From NCBI GenBank assembly GCA_907163375.1, contig CAJQUW010007428.1:1-64000 (forward strand): 64,000 nucleotides of DNA, read 5' to 3'. A model generated the notes under the pieces. It searched no databases. It saw nothing but the letters and a program-made list of their open reading frames with translations, and had not been told where the DNA came from. The number at the start of each line of letters is the position of its first letter. Within the stretch, counting starts at the first letter, position 1. Position numbers and translations under genes: made by a program. Origin of the DNA: Prostheceraeus crozeri. Taxonomy: Eukaryota > Platyhelminthes > Polycladida > Euryleptidae. Below, piece after piece: positions 11,846-23,339 of this stretch.

Positions 11846-12104
11846 TAAGTCTGTCAATTCAAATGCTAGAACCATTGTTTTACTTACAAATTTTGACAGT
11901 AGTCAACTAAATCTAAATTCCAGGAATTTTAGAAAATTATTTTCATTAAATCTGAAAAGCAGTAGACAGAGCAACTGTTCCGGTATCACAAAACAAAGCA
12001 CACACATTACCAGCAAATTTGCTCTTCTTGAAGAAAATGAAGTGGTAGTTGAGCGAGGTATAAAGAAATTGTGAGTCGATAGAACATTTGTAATCAATAT
12101 GTAA
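11846..12104. other. Intergenic, nothing recognised
   Basis: Short AT-rich stretch between the LINE tail and a hAT-like terminus. No gene seen. Confidence 0.35.
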
Positions 12105-12105
12105 C

Positions 12106-12290
12106 AGAGGTGGGCGCGATTCGAAAAAAAGAAAGTCCGATTAGTGATCATCCGATTCACCAGCTCAGAGTTTCGATGACAATTATGCGATTCAAATTTA
12201 GAAAATCAAGTTTCGATTTACGATTATCCAATCATGCGATTCGATTATCCGATATGGTCATTAGATTAAATGAAATTAAATTCGAATTAA
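12106..12290 (+). repeat. Possible single hAT-type terminus with CGATTC repeats
   Basis: It starts CAGAGGTGGGCGCGATTCG, which resembles the CAGRGGTGGGC ends of hAT elements. About 180 bp follow in which CGATT, GATTCGATTA and TCCGAT words recur. Subterminal repeats of this kind are common in hAT elements. I found no matching opposite end nearby, so this is a fragment or a chance match. Confidence 0.3.
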
Positions 12291-12299
12291 TTATCCTTG

Positions 12300-13439
12300 T
12301 ACACCAATAAAGATCTGCACTCAAAATATAAATTAAACAGATAGAAATCTGAAGAAAATTTAATTTATTGGGAAAATGAAAAGCATGACTTGTGCTCACT
12401 AATGTTTACTGTGAATTTCGACGATCAGACAGTACCAAAACATGACAGATTTCTATGCAGAATTGGTTGGAGAATTATCCGGATAGCGTTTAGAGGCGTA
12501 GCTATATTTTTCAATTAGTAGCATTGAATATATTTCATACTCAATTCCAACATAGTAGGCATGAATAAGTTGTGAAAAAATCCTTTATGGAAGGGGAAAT
12601 AAGTTATTGAAGCTAGTCATTCTAAGTAAGCATGCCAGTACTCTGCCAACAAAGGAATTGTACTCACATATACACCACAGGCCATTATGAATTTGTTTTC
12701 TCAGTTACAAAATCTTTTACAAAAATTCAGTCAATTATCATTCAGCTAATATTATTGTTTTTTTGAAATTGCTTATATTGAATGAAAATTAATTGCTTGC
12801 TATTCTAAAGATAATTTAAGAATATGTTTCTCGCAATATATTTTCACATCTTTGACTTCATAGCAAATAAAATTGCGAAAATTGCGAAAATTTCAACATT
12901 CAAGCCCTATTATCAATTTTTTCATGCTCATTGAATACGTTATAGCAATTCAATCGATAAAATGTTTTCCGATAAGCAGCTATGCATCCTTGTTTATCAG
13001 TATATTCTTGAAAATATGGCAAAAAAATTATCTTCACTTGCAACCTTCACCTTTCAACTTTTGATTCATTTTACTGCTCAATCATCTCAGTATGAAGAAT
13101 ATTCCATTTCAAGATGGTCAGGTAAGATGCAAGACTGAATTCCTCACGCACCAAGTGAATGAGATCACGAAGAAATATTATTCGCAGTTTGAGTGAATTA
13201 CCAAACGCAAGAATAGATTGATCGCTACTACTGAGACGTGATAAGTAATGCATGGATCAATAATTATAAGATAGAAAGTTACAACAGAATAAATAAGCAA
13301 AATTTGCATCTAATGATGTAACAGCTTTATAATGTATTTCAATCATTGCAATTTCTGCATGTCAGCCAAATCAACTTCACTGCTTAATTTACAGCATGTG
13401 AATGTAATATATTTCTCCAATTTGAGCTTCATCATCTTG
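12300..13439. other. Intergenic, nothing recognised
   Basis: AT-rich DNA with only short frames. I see no gene, RNA or clear repeat. Confidence 0.35.
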
Positions 13440-14125
13440 CTATGACCTTAGCTCTGTACCCATTGACTCTATGAAAAAACTTTTGGCTTCAAAAGATTTG
13501 CCTCGGTGTGTACATTTGAATGAGCATCCCATTTACAGATTTTGCAACTGATATTGATGTTCAAATGAAAAATTGCCTTGTAAGACTAAAATTGTTCAAT
13601 TTTCTGAATTTTTCTCAGCTTTGAATTTGCCAAACGTGGCTGTTGAGAAAAACTAAATCACCGGTGACTTCCCTAATACCCTCAAAAACCGACACAGATA
13701 GGACACTCAAAATGGACAGTAGCTGCATCAAATTCATGCTATTGGTTTAGTCGGTGGGGGTGATGAACATTCATGCTTCAACTTTTTGAGCGTTGGCATC
13801 TCGATGACCTTTTGACCTCTAACTCTGCACCCATTGACCCTTTGACAAAGCTTTTGGTACCAAAATATTTGTCATCTCACAAGCATTCGAATGATATCCG
13901 GTTTGTTGAGTTTTGCATTCGTGTTGACATCAAAAATTCGTATTACGTGTTTCGCACCTCCATATTTCATGTTAATCTTCCTGAGAACCAAAATTCTAAA
14001 AATCGATAAAAAAAATTCAGTTTCGCAAGAGAAGATCCAGAGCAGATAACCCAAAATCGGTGCATCTACGTCCAATCTGCAAGAAAATACGGAAAGCAAA
14101 AGTGCGTATTGACTTCACTACCTGA
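13440..14125. repeat. Two diverged tandem units of about 365 bp
   Basis: The words ATGACCTTAGCTCTGTACCC (about 13,441) and ATGACCTTTTGACCTCTAAC (about 13,803) start two related units. Both continue with CCATTGACYCT, an AAAACTTTTGG or AAGCTTTTGG block, and then an ATTTGAATG or ATTCGAATG block. The second unit extends to 14125, and its 3' 240 bp recur at 16,588-16,820. The origin is unknown and no coding content is apparent. Confidence 0.5.
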
Positions 14126-14908
14126 CTTTATTTCTAAGCACATTTTCGCACCGTGATAGATGGAAACTTTTTCATCATGTACCGGTGGTCCAAAACACCA
14201 GAAGTCTTAGTAAAGAGATCAAAAAGTGTTGTTTAAAAGATAAAACTCTTACCTTTGGATTATTTCTTTTCCAATTTCTAGAAAATATGAACAGATTATT
14301 CTCTCTTAGATATTATCAGATTACTTCTCTTACTGTTTCTTGGAATCTTGAAAAATTTTTTAGCACGCTAATATGCTTGGGTCCCGCTGACTTTCAGGAA
14401 TAATTTCACTGTCCGACCCGTTTCATGTTCACTTTAGACTGCTTCCTCCTCATATTCTTCAGAAAAAATGATTTTTACATGCTCAATATTTGCCCTCAAT
14501 CAGCCACCACTCCGCCGGCAGCATCGACATTAAGCCGACACGTCGACATTGGGCCATTAATGGGCCGACACATTTTTTACACAGGGTAGTACACTGCACT
14601 ATTGCGAAGCATTATGCGTAGAGACAATTGATACTGCTTTCCTTCCTATGCTCCAGCGAACTGACACTAAAATATTTTGTGATTATATGCCGTTACAGTA
14701 TGCTTTGTAGTCACTCAGGATTTTAAAGCATCCTGGACGTCATAAGCTTGTGGGCCATTCCAAAGTAGCACTTTAGAGTCATTTTAGGACAAAATGCAGC
14801 TTCTCAGGCAAAAATGCGTAAGTTGTTTCAGTTTGAAAACAACCTTCTATTCAGTGTGCAGGAGAGCTGGCACTCTGCAATCTTTTATTCAATTTAAATG
14901 CATGGATA
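14126..14908. other. Spacer before the mariner element
   Basis: No gene seen. A short GC-richer patch at 14,505-14,580 contains CCGACACGTCGACATTGGGCC and an inverted GGCCCATTAATGGGCC-like core, and may be a small transposon end. I could not pair it. Confidence 0.3.
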
Positions 14909-14910
14909 TA

Positions 14911-16363
14911 CAGGGTGTTTCAGTCAAACCTGGTTGATTTCAATCGATTCCCATTTGACCCATGATGAAGATGTTAAACCGGAACTTTTTGCAAACGAAA
15001 GACAATACCTGGGAATTTTATGTCCGTATACTTTTATTTACTTTTATCGACACATTCACCATAGATATCGCTCTCATTTGGAGAGCGCTCTTCAGCCTTC
15101 GTTCGATTTATGAACGTCGTTTTTATTATGATTTACGAGTTCGATTTATCGTCACGATTTATGAGTAAAACACTAAAAACTATGGAAATTAAATGTAAAA
15201 ATTTATTGCTTTAAATAATGGAACAACAGAAGTTGTTTTATTCAACATGGCGTCCGCTAACTTCCAACACGGTATGGAGTCGCGCCTTGAATGCGAGAAG
15301 TGCTGCCTGTCGCTCTTCAATCGAAATGGAGTCGATTTCCTCTCGCAAACGCTGCTCCAAATGGTGCACATCGCGAATATTTGTGGAATACACTCTGTGT
15401 TTTAGCGTTCCCCACAGCCAGAAGCCTAGAGGCGTTAGATCCGGACTACGTGCTGGCCAAAGAATGTCACCTCTTCGAGAAATCACATTGTTGGAAAACT
15501 CATCACGCAGAAGGTCGATAGTTTCGCGTGTGGTGTGCGGCGTAGCTCCATCTTGTTGGAAAAACAGAATCATTTCAAAATTCTTCATTATTTTCAATTG
15601 AGGAAGAAAGAAATCTTTGATCATTGCTCGATAGTTTGATCCGTTTACTGTGGTTCCTGCACCATTCTCGTCTTTGAAGATAAACGGACCGAAAATCTGC
15701 TTCCACGAGACACCGCACCACATAATGATTTTCGGCGAATTGAGTGGCATATCGGTAACAAATCCAGGATTTTCTTGAGCATAAAACCGGTAGTTCCAGC
15801 CGTTCACGTGGCCGTTCACATGAAAGTTAGCTTCGTCAGAGAAAATAATGCGCTTCAAGATATCGGGATCTTGCTCAAGGTGTTGAAGGATCTCCGAGGT
15901 GAAGTCAACGCGAGACTCAAAGTCTTCATCGTTAAGGGAGTGACGATGGCGCAGCCGATAGGGATGAAAACCGCGTTCGTGAAGAATCCGGTTGATGGTG
16001 GATACTGAAAGGTTTAGCTGCGCTGATAGTCTACTCTGTGAAGTCTCCGGTTGCTGTTCGACGGCATCAACAACGCGCTCAATATTCTCTTTCGTGCGAG
16101 CCGTTCGCACGGAGCCGCCGCGTGGCTTATGTGCGAGTCCAACAGTAATGGCCGTATTGTGGGCTTCCAAAATTGTGTGACTTATCACATACATAATATC
16201 AATGTTATTTACAGCCTATATTGATGAAATTATTCAAAAGAAGTTTTCTAACATGAAGTTTCCCAGTATTGTTTATTATTTGTACTGGCATTGACTTCTA
16301 TAGATTTATAATTGAATTTACACGAACCCGCTGAAACTGACCAGGTTTCACTGAAACACCTAG
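14911..16363 (-). mobile_element. Tc1/mariner-type element with TIRs and TA target duplication
   Basis: The left end is CAGGGTGTTTCAG then TCAAACCTGG. The right end, reverse-complemented, is CTAGGTGTTTCAG then TGAAACCTGG, so TIRs of about 30 bp match with a few changes. TA flanks both ends (14,909-14,910 and 16,364-16,365). The 1453-bp length is normal for the superfamily. The single transposase frame lies on the minus strand, so the element reads right to left. It sits between two direct copies of an unrelated 240-bp repeat. Confidence 0.85.
15238..16194 (-). CDS. Mariner-type transposase, N-terminally short
   Basis: A 318-codon frame. A helix-turn-helix lies at about residues 35-75 (RTKENIERVVDAVEQQPETS to STINRILHERGFHPYR). 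The catalytic domain has FSDEANFH with the first aspartate, FFQQDGATPHTT with the second, and PARSPDLTPLGFWLWG with the third. By my count 36 residues separate the last two, so it is a DDxD type rather than DDE. Family proteins normally begin with a further helix-turn-helix of about 50 residues. Only about 130 bp separate this frame from the TIR, so that part is missing or disrupted and the product is probably inactive. It would otherwise cut and paste the element at TA. The catalytic residues are intact. Confidence 0.8.
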   Translation of the reverse strand: MYVISHTILEAHNTAITVGLAHKPRGGSVRTARTKENIERVVDAVEQQPETSQSRLSAQLNLSVSTINRILHERGFHPYRLRHRHSLNDEDFESRVDFTSEILQHLEQDPDILKRIIFSDEANFHVNGHVNGWNYRFYAQENPGFVTDMPLNSPKIIMWCGVSWKQIFGPFIFKDENGAGTTVNGSNYRAMIKDFFLPQLKIMKNFEMILFFQQDGATPHTTRETIDLLRDEFSNNVISRRGDILWPARSPDLTPLGFWLWGTLKHRVYSTNIRDVHHLEQRLREEIDSISIEERQAALLAFKARLHTVLEVSGRHVE

Positions 16364-16587
16364 TAGATATATCCATTTTGTGCATTTTTTCCATCAGTGC
16401 ATTTTAGACTGCAAAATATCAAAAATGAGAGCAGCGCTTGCACAACATTTTCTTTTTAATTTGAAGTTCTAAACAGCGATTTTTACAAGAAAAAATATAT
16501 AATAGACAATGAATAAATCATTAGGACATGAATGCATCCCTTAATTTCCCATTGTTTCATTGCTCCGATATGATGGTCTTGTCATAG

Positions 16588-16820
16588 GAATTCGAATGAT
16601 ATCCAGTTTGTTGACTTTTGCATTCATGTTGGCATCAAAAATTCGTATTTCGCACCTCCATATTTCATGTTAATTTTCCTGAGAGCCAAAATTCAAAAAA
16701 TTGACAAAAAATCAGTTTCGCAAGAGAAGATCCAGAGCAGACATCCCAAAATCGGTGTATCTAGGTCCAATCTGCACAAAAATGCCACAAGCAAAAGTGC
16801 GTCCTGACCTGACTACCTCA
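16588..16820. repeat. Direct copy of the 13,885-14,125 repeat
   Basis: It matches 13,885-14,125 closely: GAATGATATCCRGTTTGTTG, the shared GCACCTCCATATTTCATGTT, then CAGTTTCGCAAGAGAAGATC and AAGCAAAAGTGCGT. The copy has small deletions. The two copies flank the mariner element in direct orientation. The open frame at 16,701-16,919 within it is not supported as a gene. Confidence 0.8.
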
Positions 16821-17758
16821 ACCTCCGAACACGGCCCCCCCCCAAGCACCCCTACTAGTGCTGTAGAAAACGGAAACGGGATATGTGAAAGCTCTAGCTT
16901 TATTTGTTTTTATGTATGAGCGGGACAGTGATTTCGTAAATCGAAGTCTGGTAGAGAAGCATCTTTTACGTATAAGCGGGGTGTTAATGCATTTGTATTC
17001 TGTAATCTAAGGAGAAAGGTGTAGCTTACGGGTAAAACTGCCTAACATTCCGAAATAAGGGATTCGCATAAGAATTTGCGCTCAAGAAATTTGCACCGTA
17101 TGTGCGTCAACCAGATCATCCTCACATTGCTATGTTGTACTCAGATTTTTTATCAGGGAAGACAGGATACTTCTCCAAGCAGTTGAGTTTTGTAAGTCCT
17201 TCACACGTGTCTCCGAATGCACACGACATGGGATTGTCGAATTACATGCTATGAAAGCATGCTTAATTACTTTGTGGCATTTTTAACTTGAAACATTTCA
17301 TCATAACATCAGATAAAGTCGGACCTGAGATTCTTTTTCTTTTGTTCTACCCGTGTCACTCATGAAACCCCTTAAGAAAAGAATTTAACTAGCAAAGCAA
17401 ATTCATACAGAAAAAAATGTCCGCATAGATTATTATTCTCCTGAATTCGGCTAAGGAATATCTTCAGTGTTTATTTCCTTGCTACTGAAAAGTAATCCTA
17501 CATGAAATTGAAAGAGCGACAGAGATATGATCTGGTCGTGATATCACACATGATGCAGATTTGGTATTCAAAACTGGTATTCAGAGAAAAAGTATTCACC
17601 TTTTCTGAGTATTTGAATTTTAGAATTTCCATAAAAATGAACTTGCAAAACACTTTGAGTTTCCGAAAGAAACGTCTTTGCAATGTATTGAACATTGGAA
17701 AATATGTATGATTTTTTTGGAAATATTGTCAAATTGTAGAGGAAAAACAGCGCGCTGC
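16821..17758. other. Intergenic, nothing recognised
   Basis: It contains a C-run and an AT-rich stretch. Overlapping frames on both strands at 17,498-17,711 show no domain. No gene supported. Confidence 0.35.
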
Positions 17759-18240
17759 TCATTGCGAAGTTTTATTCCAGAGGTCCTTTCGGCCGGTCTC
17801 GTCAGTGGAAAACCCGGAATGAGACACAATTAAAAGTTCAGACATAAAGAACAAGCTAAGTGTGAACACATTTAACCATGGCAAGAGAAGGTCAATCAGT
17901 AGATCCTTCTGCTTACAGAGATCAGGCTTGTAACGCTTAATATGCATAGCTTCTGAAATTCGCAGCAAACGATCATGACGTGCTTTACACACAATGGAAA
18001 ATTGTCCAGCAAACTCTCACGATCACAAGAACGAAGAAGCACGTGATCTGTAATGGCAGACTGGCTGACGCCAGTGCGACCAACTACAGGCCATTTTGGC
18101 ACGTGTTCACGTCCTCTGACTGAAAGGCGCCTGCTCGTCCTACCAAAGTAGACTGACCGGCACGTATATTGTCATAGTTGATTTTGAGGTGAGCAATGGT
18201 TCAAGCAAAGGCTGCGACTTCGGATATCTTTGAATTTCTG
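17759..18240 (-). pseudogene. Penelope-like C-terminal GIY-YIG-type nuclease fragment
   Basis: On the minus strand the reading near 18,160-18,090 gives CRSVYFGRTSRRLSVRGREH, like the VYIGxTxRxLxxRxxEH core of GIY-YIG nucleases. QSAITDHVLLRSCDRES follows, and in another frame so does RISEAMHIKRYKPDLCKQ, like the SxxxDH and IxEAxxIxxxKPxLN blocks seen after it. The pieces lie in different frames, so the copy is broken. Penelope-like elements join such a nuclease to an RT. No RT is seen upstream, so this is a 3' fragment. The identification is by motif pattern only. Confidence 0.4.
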
Positions 18241-21200
18241 CCCTCAACAGATAGTTGCAATTCATAAATTATCACTTTTCAAGATAATTGGTGCATATTC
18301 TTAACGTTTCATTTTGCATTATCAAGCACGTCTCAATCACGTGTTTCTTGCCGAGCAGCAAAACTGAATTTAAGAAAGATTTAGAGTAACGGTCAATCAA
18401 ATTTACAATGAGTGTTTTAAAGAGCTTTTTCGATGAGTCGTTTCAAATTGACTAATAGAAATTTGAAAGGAACGACAATTGAGGCTGAAATCCTCCTTCC
18501 GTACAAGTGCGTCGATTAAAGGTCAGAGGAAATGATTCCTGCTGAAGCGGATGACGTGGTCAGTGTGGAGAGATACAACCCATTAAACTGTCTTTCCATC
18601 CTTGTCGTGAAGGATTTGGCTAATCTTCGCCAGCTGTGATATAACGATGCGCACGTCCATTTTAAAAAATTCCGAATATGAAGACGCTAAGGGATATTTT
18701 ATTAACAGCGGAAATTGATTCTGAGAGTCAGCATGATCATAGGACCGCCGTTCACAATGTCTGAGTGTGGGCTAATTTCATGATTTTCCAAAATTAACTT
18801 TAGATCAAACTGTCTTGCAAAAGATGTGCGCTTCGTTTTGACTTGAATCCATGGCCATCCAAGTAATCTAGGTATGTTTATTCAGATTTGCAATTAGCAA
18901 GTTAGAGACATTTCGACGGACATTCATTACATATCACTATAAACACACAGCACTGGCGAATCGCCTAAGTTAGTGCGTCTCCAATAATCAATAAATGCTG
19001 CTTTTTGCAAGCACAATGTAAATAGAATAGTTAGATATTGGTATTCATCCTCAGTTGAAAATTCGGAACAAACCTAAATAAAACCTAGATAAATTTTGGT
19101 AATATAAAGCACTTAGCGAAGTGTTGAAACTCAAATTTCAATGCAAGCAGTACGAGCACTTCGCTCATTGAATCTATTTACATATATATTTACATAAGCT
19201 GCCACAAATTATGATGCCGGGAAGCAAGTCGGAAAGATAAAAGTAATTTCTTAAGTTCGCTGTATTAATTTCGCATCAGAAGGTCTAAATTTGCTTGCTT
19301 CTGATGACCTCACAATTTTCAGAAAATGAGCCATTTATGGCCTCTATTTGTGACAAAATTCACATTGAAAGTACGAGTAGCCTATAAAATATTAATATTT
19401 ACACGTGCGAACGTTATGTGATTCATAGATTAGGAGAGTGATAAACTTAAAAGAAGCAAAAGCTATCAATTTGTGTTCAGCTAAACGCTTGCTCATTCAT
19501 TATTCAATGAAAAATTAAGAACATTGTTGCTAAAATATGTAATCCACATGCTAAATGGGATTGCGTGTAAGCTGCTGCTGATATACTGGTATAATGTGAC
19601 AACTAAATTACTAACTGAGACTTAAGGGCCAACTCCCCCCCCCATTGTCCCATAATTTGAAATGTCTCATCAGTTAATAATGATCGATATAGCATACAAT
19701 GACTGACGTCTAATTACCTGTAAATATTACTGATAGCCCGAAAATTAATGCCGCTTCTGCATTAAGTTTGGGAGCAGTTAGACGTACCTGAAAGAGGATG
19801 ACATAAGGCAAAAGTGCCAATGTCTATTAGACAATAGTGCGTCAATTACGGTTCTAAGAATCAGTCAAATTCAAAGGATGTGCCTTTGTACTTCAATACT
19901 TTCATCATTGCTACTTTTCCATCAGTGTGAAGATAATAAATCAATTTAATAATCAGAACTTCTATTATGAAAAACTCCAGCAAGTTGATGCATGATGAAA
20001 ACAAGATTTTGTGTTCCAAGATAGGCGTGAGGATGAAGGAGTTGCTCGTATACGTGAACTTTCTACTTTTCACATCTTCCAAACTTACATTTTCACCCAA
20101 ACCTCAGACACGAGTGTATTCACTTCCACAGTACTGGGGAAATTAAAGAAGAAAACTCGAAAGGCAATAATTATCTTACTGTGCAATGAAGCGAATCCAG
20201 TGTTTATAAAATGATGAGTTGGAAACATTTAAATATAAGTTTGATTTCAGAAATAAGTATATGGAAGATCTTTACATGACAGGTTGCCAAGAAATTGCAA
20301 CATTCGTCATTTTCCCATCGTGCTTCGGTGAGTGGAAACATCGAAGTTGTAGGTCTGAGATGCGAGAGATGAATGACTGCCGAAGGATAATGAAGCCCAC
20401 TTCAATATCTCAATAAGGATTGCTCAAATATCTCATAAAAGCATATTGTATTCGTATATTCGATACATTATTTTCGATATTATTCAATTTCTCTCATTCA
20501 TGTTAACTACTCCGGTAATTCATGGTTGCAAGATACAATTTGAAAGTTACCCCTTATTCTATAGGTTGCTTCTTAAACTACTTCCATAATTCTATTCTTT
20601 TTTAATTTCACTTATTTCCTTGACTGATTCAAAGTGGGTGCGGTTCTATTGCTAGAACGTAAGACCATGTTGACACTTTCGAATTTATCTTCTTAATTAA
20701 TCGAATTGATTTTCATTTATAAGAAAAACAGCACTTCTTCATGATAATTTGAGAACTCGTTAAGCTTGATCTATCTTATTATCGTCCTTATTTCTATCTG
20801 TCTTATAAGATGGCCTTTTTCACCTTCAGTGATGGCACATGGAATATCAATAATAATGTGGTCTCCTGCTTTCTCCTTGAATTTCCCACGAGAGGACATT
20901 TGCTTTCCGACTAATACACTTACCAAGATATTTCTCATTTATAGAAATGTGCTCTCACAAATTATTTTTAATGTCAAAATTTCCTGCTTAACCGATGGTT
21001 TGTAAACAGAAAATAAATCAGCGTCCACTAACTAATGAAGCGTCTTCTTACGAACATGCAATGCACTTTATTACTGCGCATTATAACGATTCTCACAACA
21101 AAGAATCAGTCTACTAGAAGATTGCAGAGTGCTAGTTGTCCTGGACAAACAGAAGTATGTCTCCAGATTTCTCATTTTACGATTTCACCAAAAAAAGACA

Positions 21201-22605
21201 TATAGACTTTGATTTTCTCTATACCTTTTTTTGTATCTCTATTTTTACTACTTTTATATTTTGTCGAACTCATAATGGTTTGCAATTGATCGATTATATT
21301 CCTACAAAAACATTTGACATAAAAGGAAGAAGTCGTTGACTAGATTTTCTTACGGTGTTAGTAAGCGATGTACACTACAGCTCACTGTGAAACGGGTTAC
21401 CGCAAGAACTTTCTTTGCAAATAAACTTTTATTGCAATAGCAGATAGGCGAGTAAGGAATTTTTCCTGTAATTTATATGAATGTGCAATTGCAAACTGTG
21501 GGGCCAAGCTCGGTCGGCAAGATAAGTTAATGCGGCCTTTTGAGGTTTTGAGGGAGTTAAGCGTCCTTGACGGCATGAAATAAGCAGACAGAGTACCGGA
21601 ACGCAGCTCTCTTTCAAGAGCTCACTGATGAATGCAATAATAGCCGAGTTGAGAAGTCTTGGAGATGGTGCAACTTGGCAGATATTGGCCCCAACTCTCG
21701 ACACATTCGGTGCTTATGAACCACACGGATTTCGAAAGGAACTCAACCAACCACGTCAAGGAAGAAACTACAAACATTCGATTGAATCATTCATTCATCC
21801 TCCGAAGATTGCTTTAAAGAAAATGTATTAGTGAATAACTCCCAACTTTACTGGTTATTTGCTGCTATTGCTTTACACTATATGTAATTCTTCCTATTCC
21901 TCGCATATGAGCTCTTCAAAGTCTCCTCGATCCATCTCACTTGCAGATCTCTGGAGTAATTTGCTTTTGGTTGCCTTAATTCTTCGTTTATACCAGATTT
22001 TTGAATGGATCTCGAAAAACTGCTTCATGTTAGAGAGGTATATGATGAACTTATAATAAAACTCCTTTGGTAATAAATAGTATTCAGTATAATTCTTAAG
22101 TCACTGCAAAATGTAAAATGACTCAGAACTTATCTTATTCCATTAATTTGAGTCATGTAGATAGTGCACATTACATCATTTGAAAGCCGTGAAAATTCAA
22201 TTATGCATTCAGCGATAGCAAAACTGCTCCCAGACAAGCGCAAGTCATATTTCCAAAAGTTTTACATTTGAGATATCTGAAAAATACTTAAAGATTATTC
22301 ATAAAACATCGAGTCTGAGACAATATTTTGAAAGCCTCGAGGCAGCTGCGCAACATATCCCATTTCCTGCAAATCCATATGACCAATCTGCATTCAAAAT
22401 GTAGTGTTGAAGACTCCAGAAGCTAAAACTTATTTTGATTAATGAAGATTAAGATCAGTGATTAAACAGATGAAATTCTATTTCTAACGTGAAAGCACCA
22501 CCGATCAGCGACGAGTCCTACGAATCCTTCACCAATTAGGGATGCGTCCTTTCCGAATATCCTGAGCGCAGACGATAAGTGACCAAGATAAATGCACGGG
22601 TCTGG
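18241..22605. other. 4.4 kb with no recognised gene
   Basis: AT-rich DNA with short frames on both strands (for example 19,861-20,100, 20,219-20,416 and 21,429-21,831), none with a domain I know. A run of nine Cs lies near 19,636. I see no RNA gene, splice-framed exon or paired repeat. Confidence 0.35.
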
Positions 22606-22609
22606 AATT

Positions 22610-22745
22610 CGGTTAGCGGTTATTGGAGAATGAGCAAATTCTGTCAAATATTCTTTGGGCTGATGAAGCTTATTTTCTATTAGATAGACTCGTTGACACC
22701 AGCAACTGTGTAATATGGACATTGGAAATACGAAAATCCATGCGA
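22610..22745 (+). pseudogene. Mariner-type transposase scrap
   Basis: The plus frame near 22,620-22,740 reads ENEQILSNILWADEAYF, then LLDRLVDTSNCVIWTLE. This resembles the ILWSDEAHF...NCRFW block around the first catalytic aspartate of one mariner-like family. Only this block is recognisable, and nothing like the second or third aspartate follows before the LINE fragment at 22,850. Confidence 0.4.
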
Positions 22746-22849
22746 AGATGTGAAGTACTTACTGTGTTGCAGGCGCTTCTAAATGCACTTGTTCAGAAGA
22801 TGATTTTTAGAACCAGCTGGCTTCAGGAAGAGTCGTTTGGGGATCTTCT

Positions 22850-23339
22850 CTCTTATGATGGTGAGTAGAGTGTTGTTGCTTTAGGTGAACTGTCACGTCT
22901 CTGACGGCCTATATACCGATGCGTAAGAGTGTCTAGTCTCTGTAGTTTACTTTCAAGTTTCTTCGGGGGTGACACATAGACAGGGCAGGAGTTCTCCAGA
23001 ATTGAGCGGATCAATACGATGTAAACTTGCTGTAGTTCAACCGATGTCAAAAACTGCTTCAATTTTCTTAAGATGAAGAATCTTCCATTACCCTTTGATA
23101 AAATGTGGGAAGCATTATCTCCCACGTCAACTTGTTGTTGAGAACAATTTCAAGGGTTTGCAATTTTAAAACAACGGGAATAGGAAGTGGAAGAGTAGAA
23201 AATATCCCACGTCTGTCTCGCTTGGCAGTGTGGCAGTGTGCACTCTGTTTTCCTGGATCAATCCGACTTTTTGTGACCTTTCGCGTGCAACGCGCTTCTT
23301 TGTTTTGTAATTGCACTCACCGAATTACATTTGTATTGT
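22850..23339 (-). pseudogene. 3' part of a LINE reverse transcriptase, split by a hAT insertion
   Basis: Minus frames read LKLQTLEIVLNNKLTWE (about 23,180-23,130) and RFFILRKLKQFLTSVELQQ, then LIRSILENSCPVYVSPPKKL (about 23,060-22,960). These are the GVxxDxxLTW and LVRSxLEYxxPVW-like blocks that follow the palm in LINE RTs. At least one frame change is present. The sequence resumes at 25,718 beyond the hAT element, where the matching palm lies. The LINE's 3' end is near 22,850. Confidence 0.55.

Noticed and set aside
18241-22605. Short frames such as 19,861-20,100 and 21,429-21,704 as small genes
   Set aside because: No domain, splice framing or repeat match; the frequency is what chance gives in AT-rich DNA.
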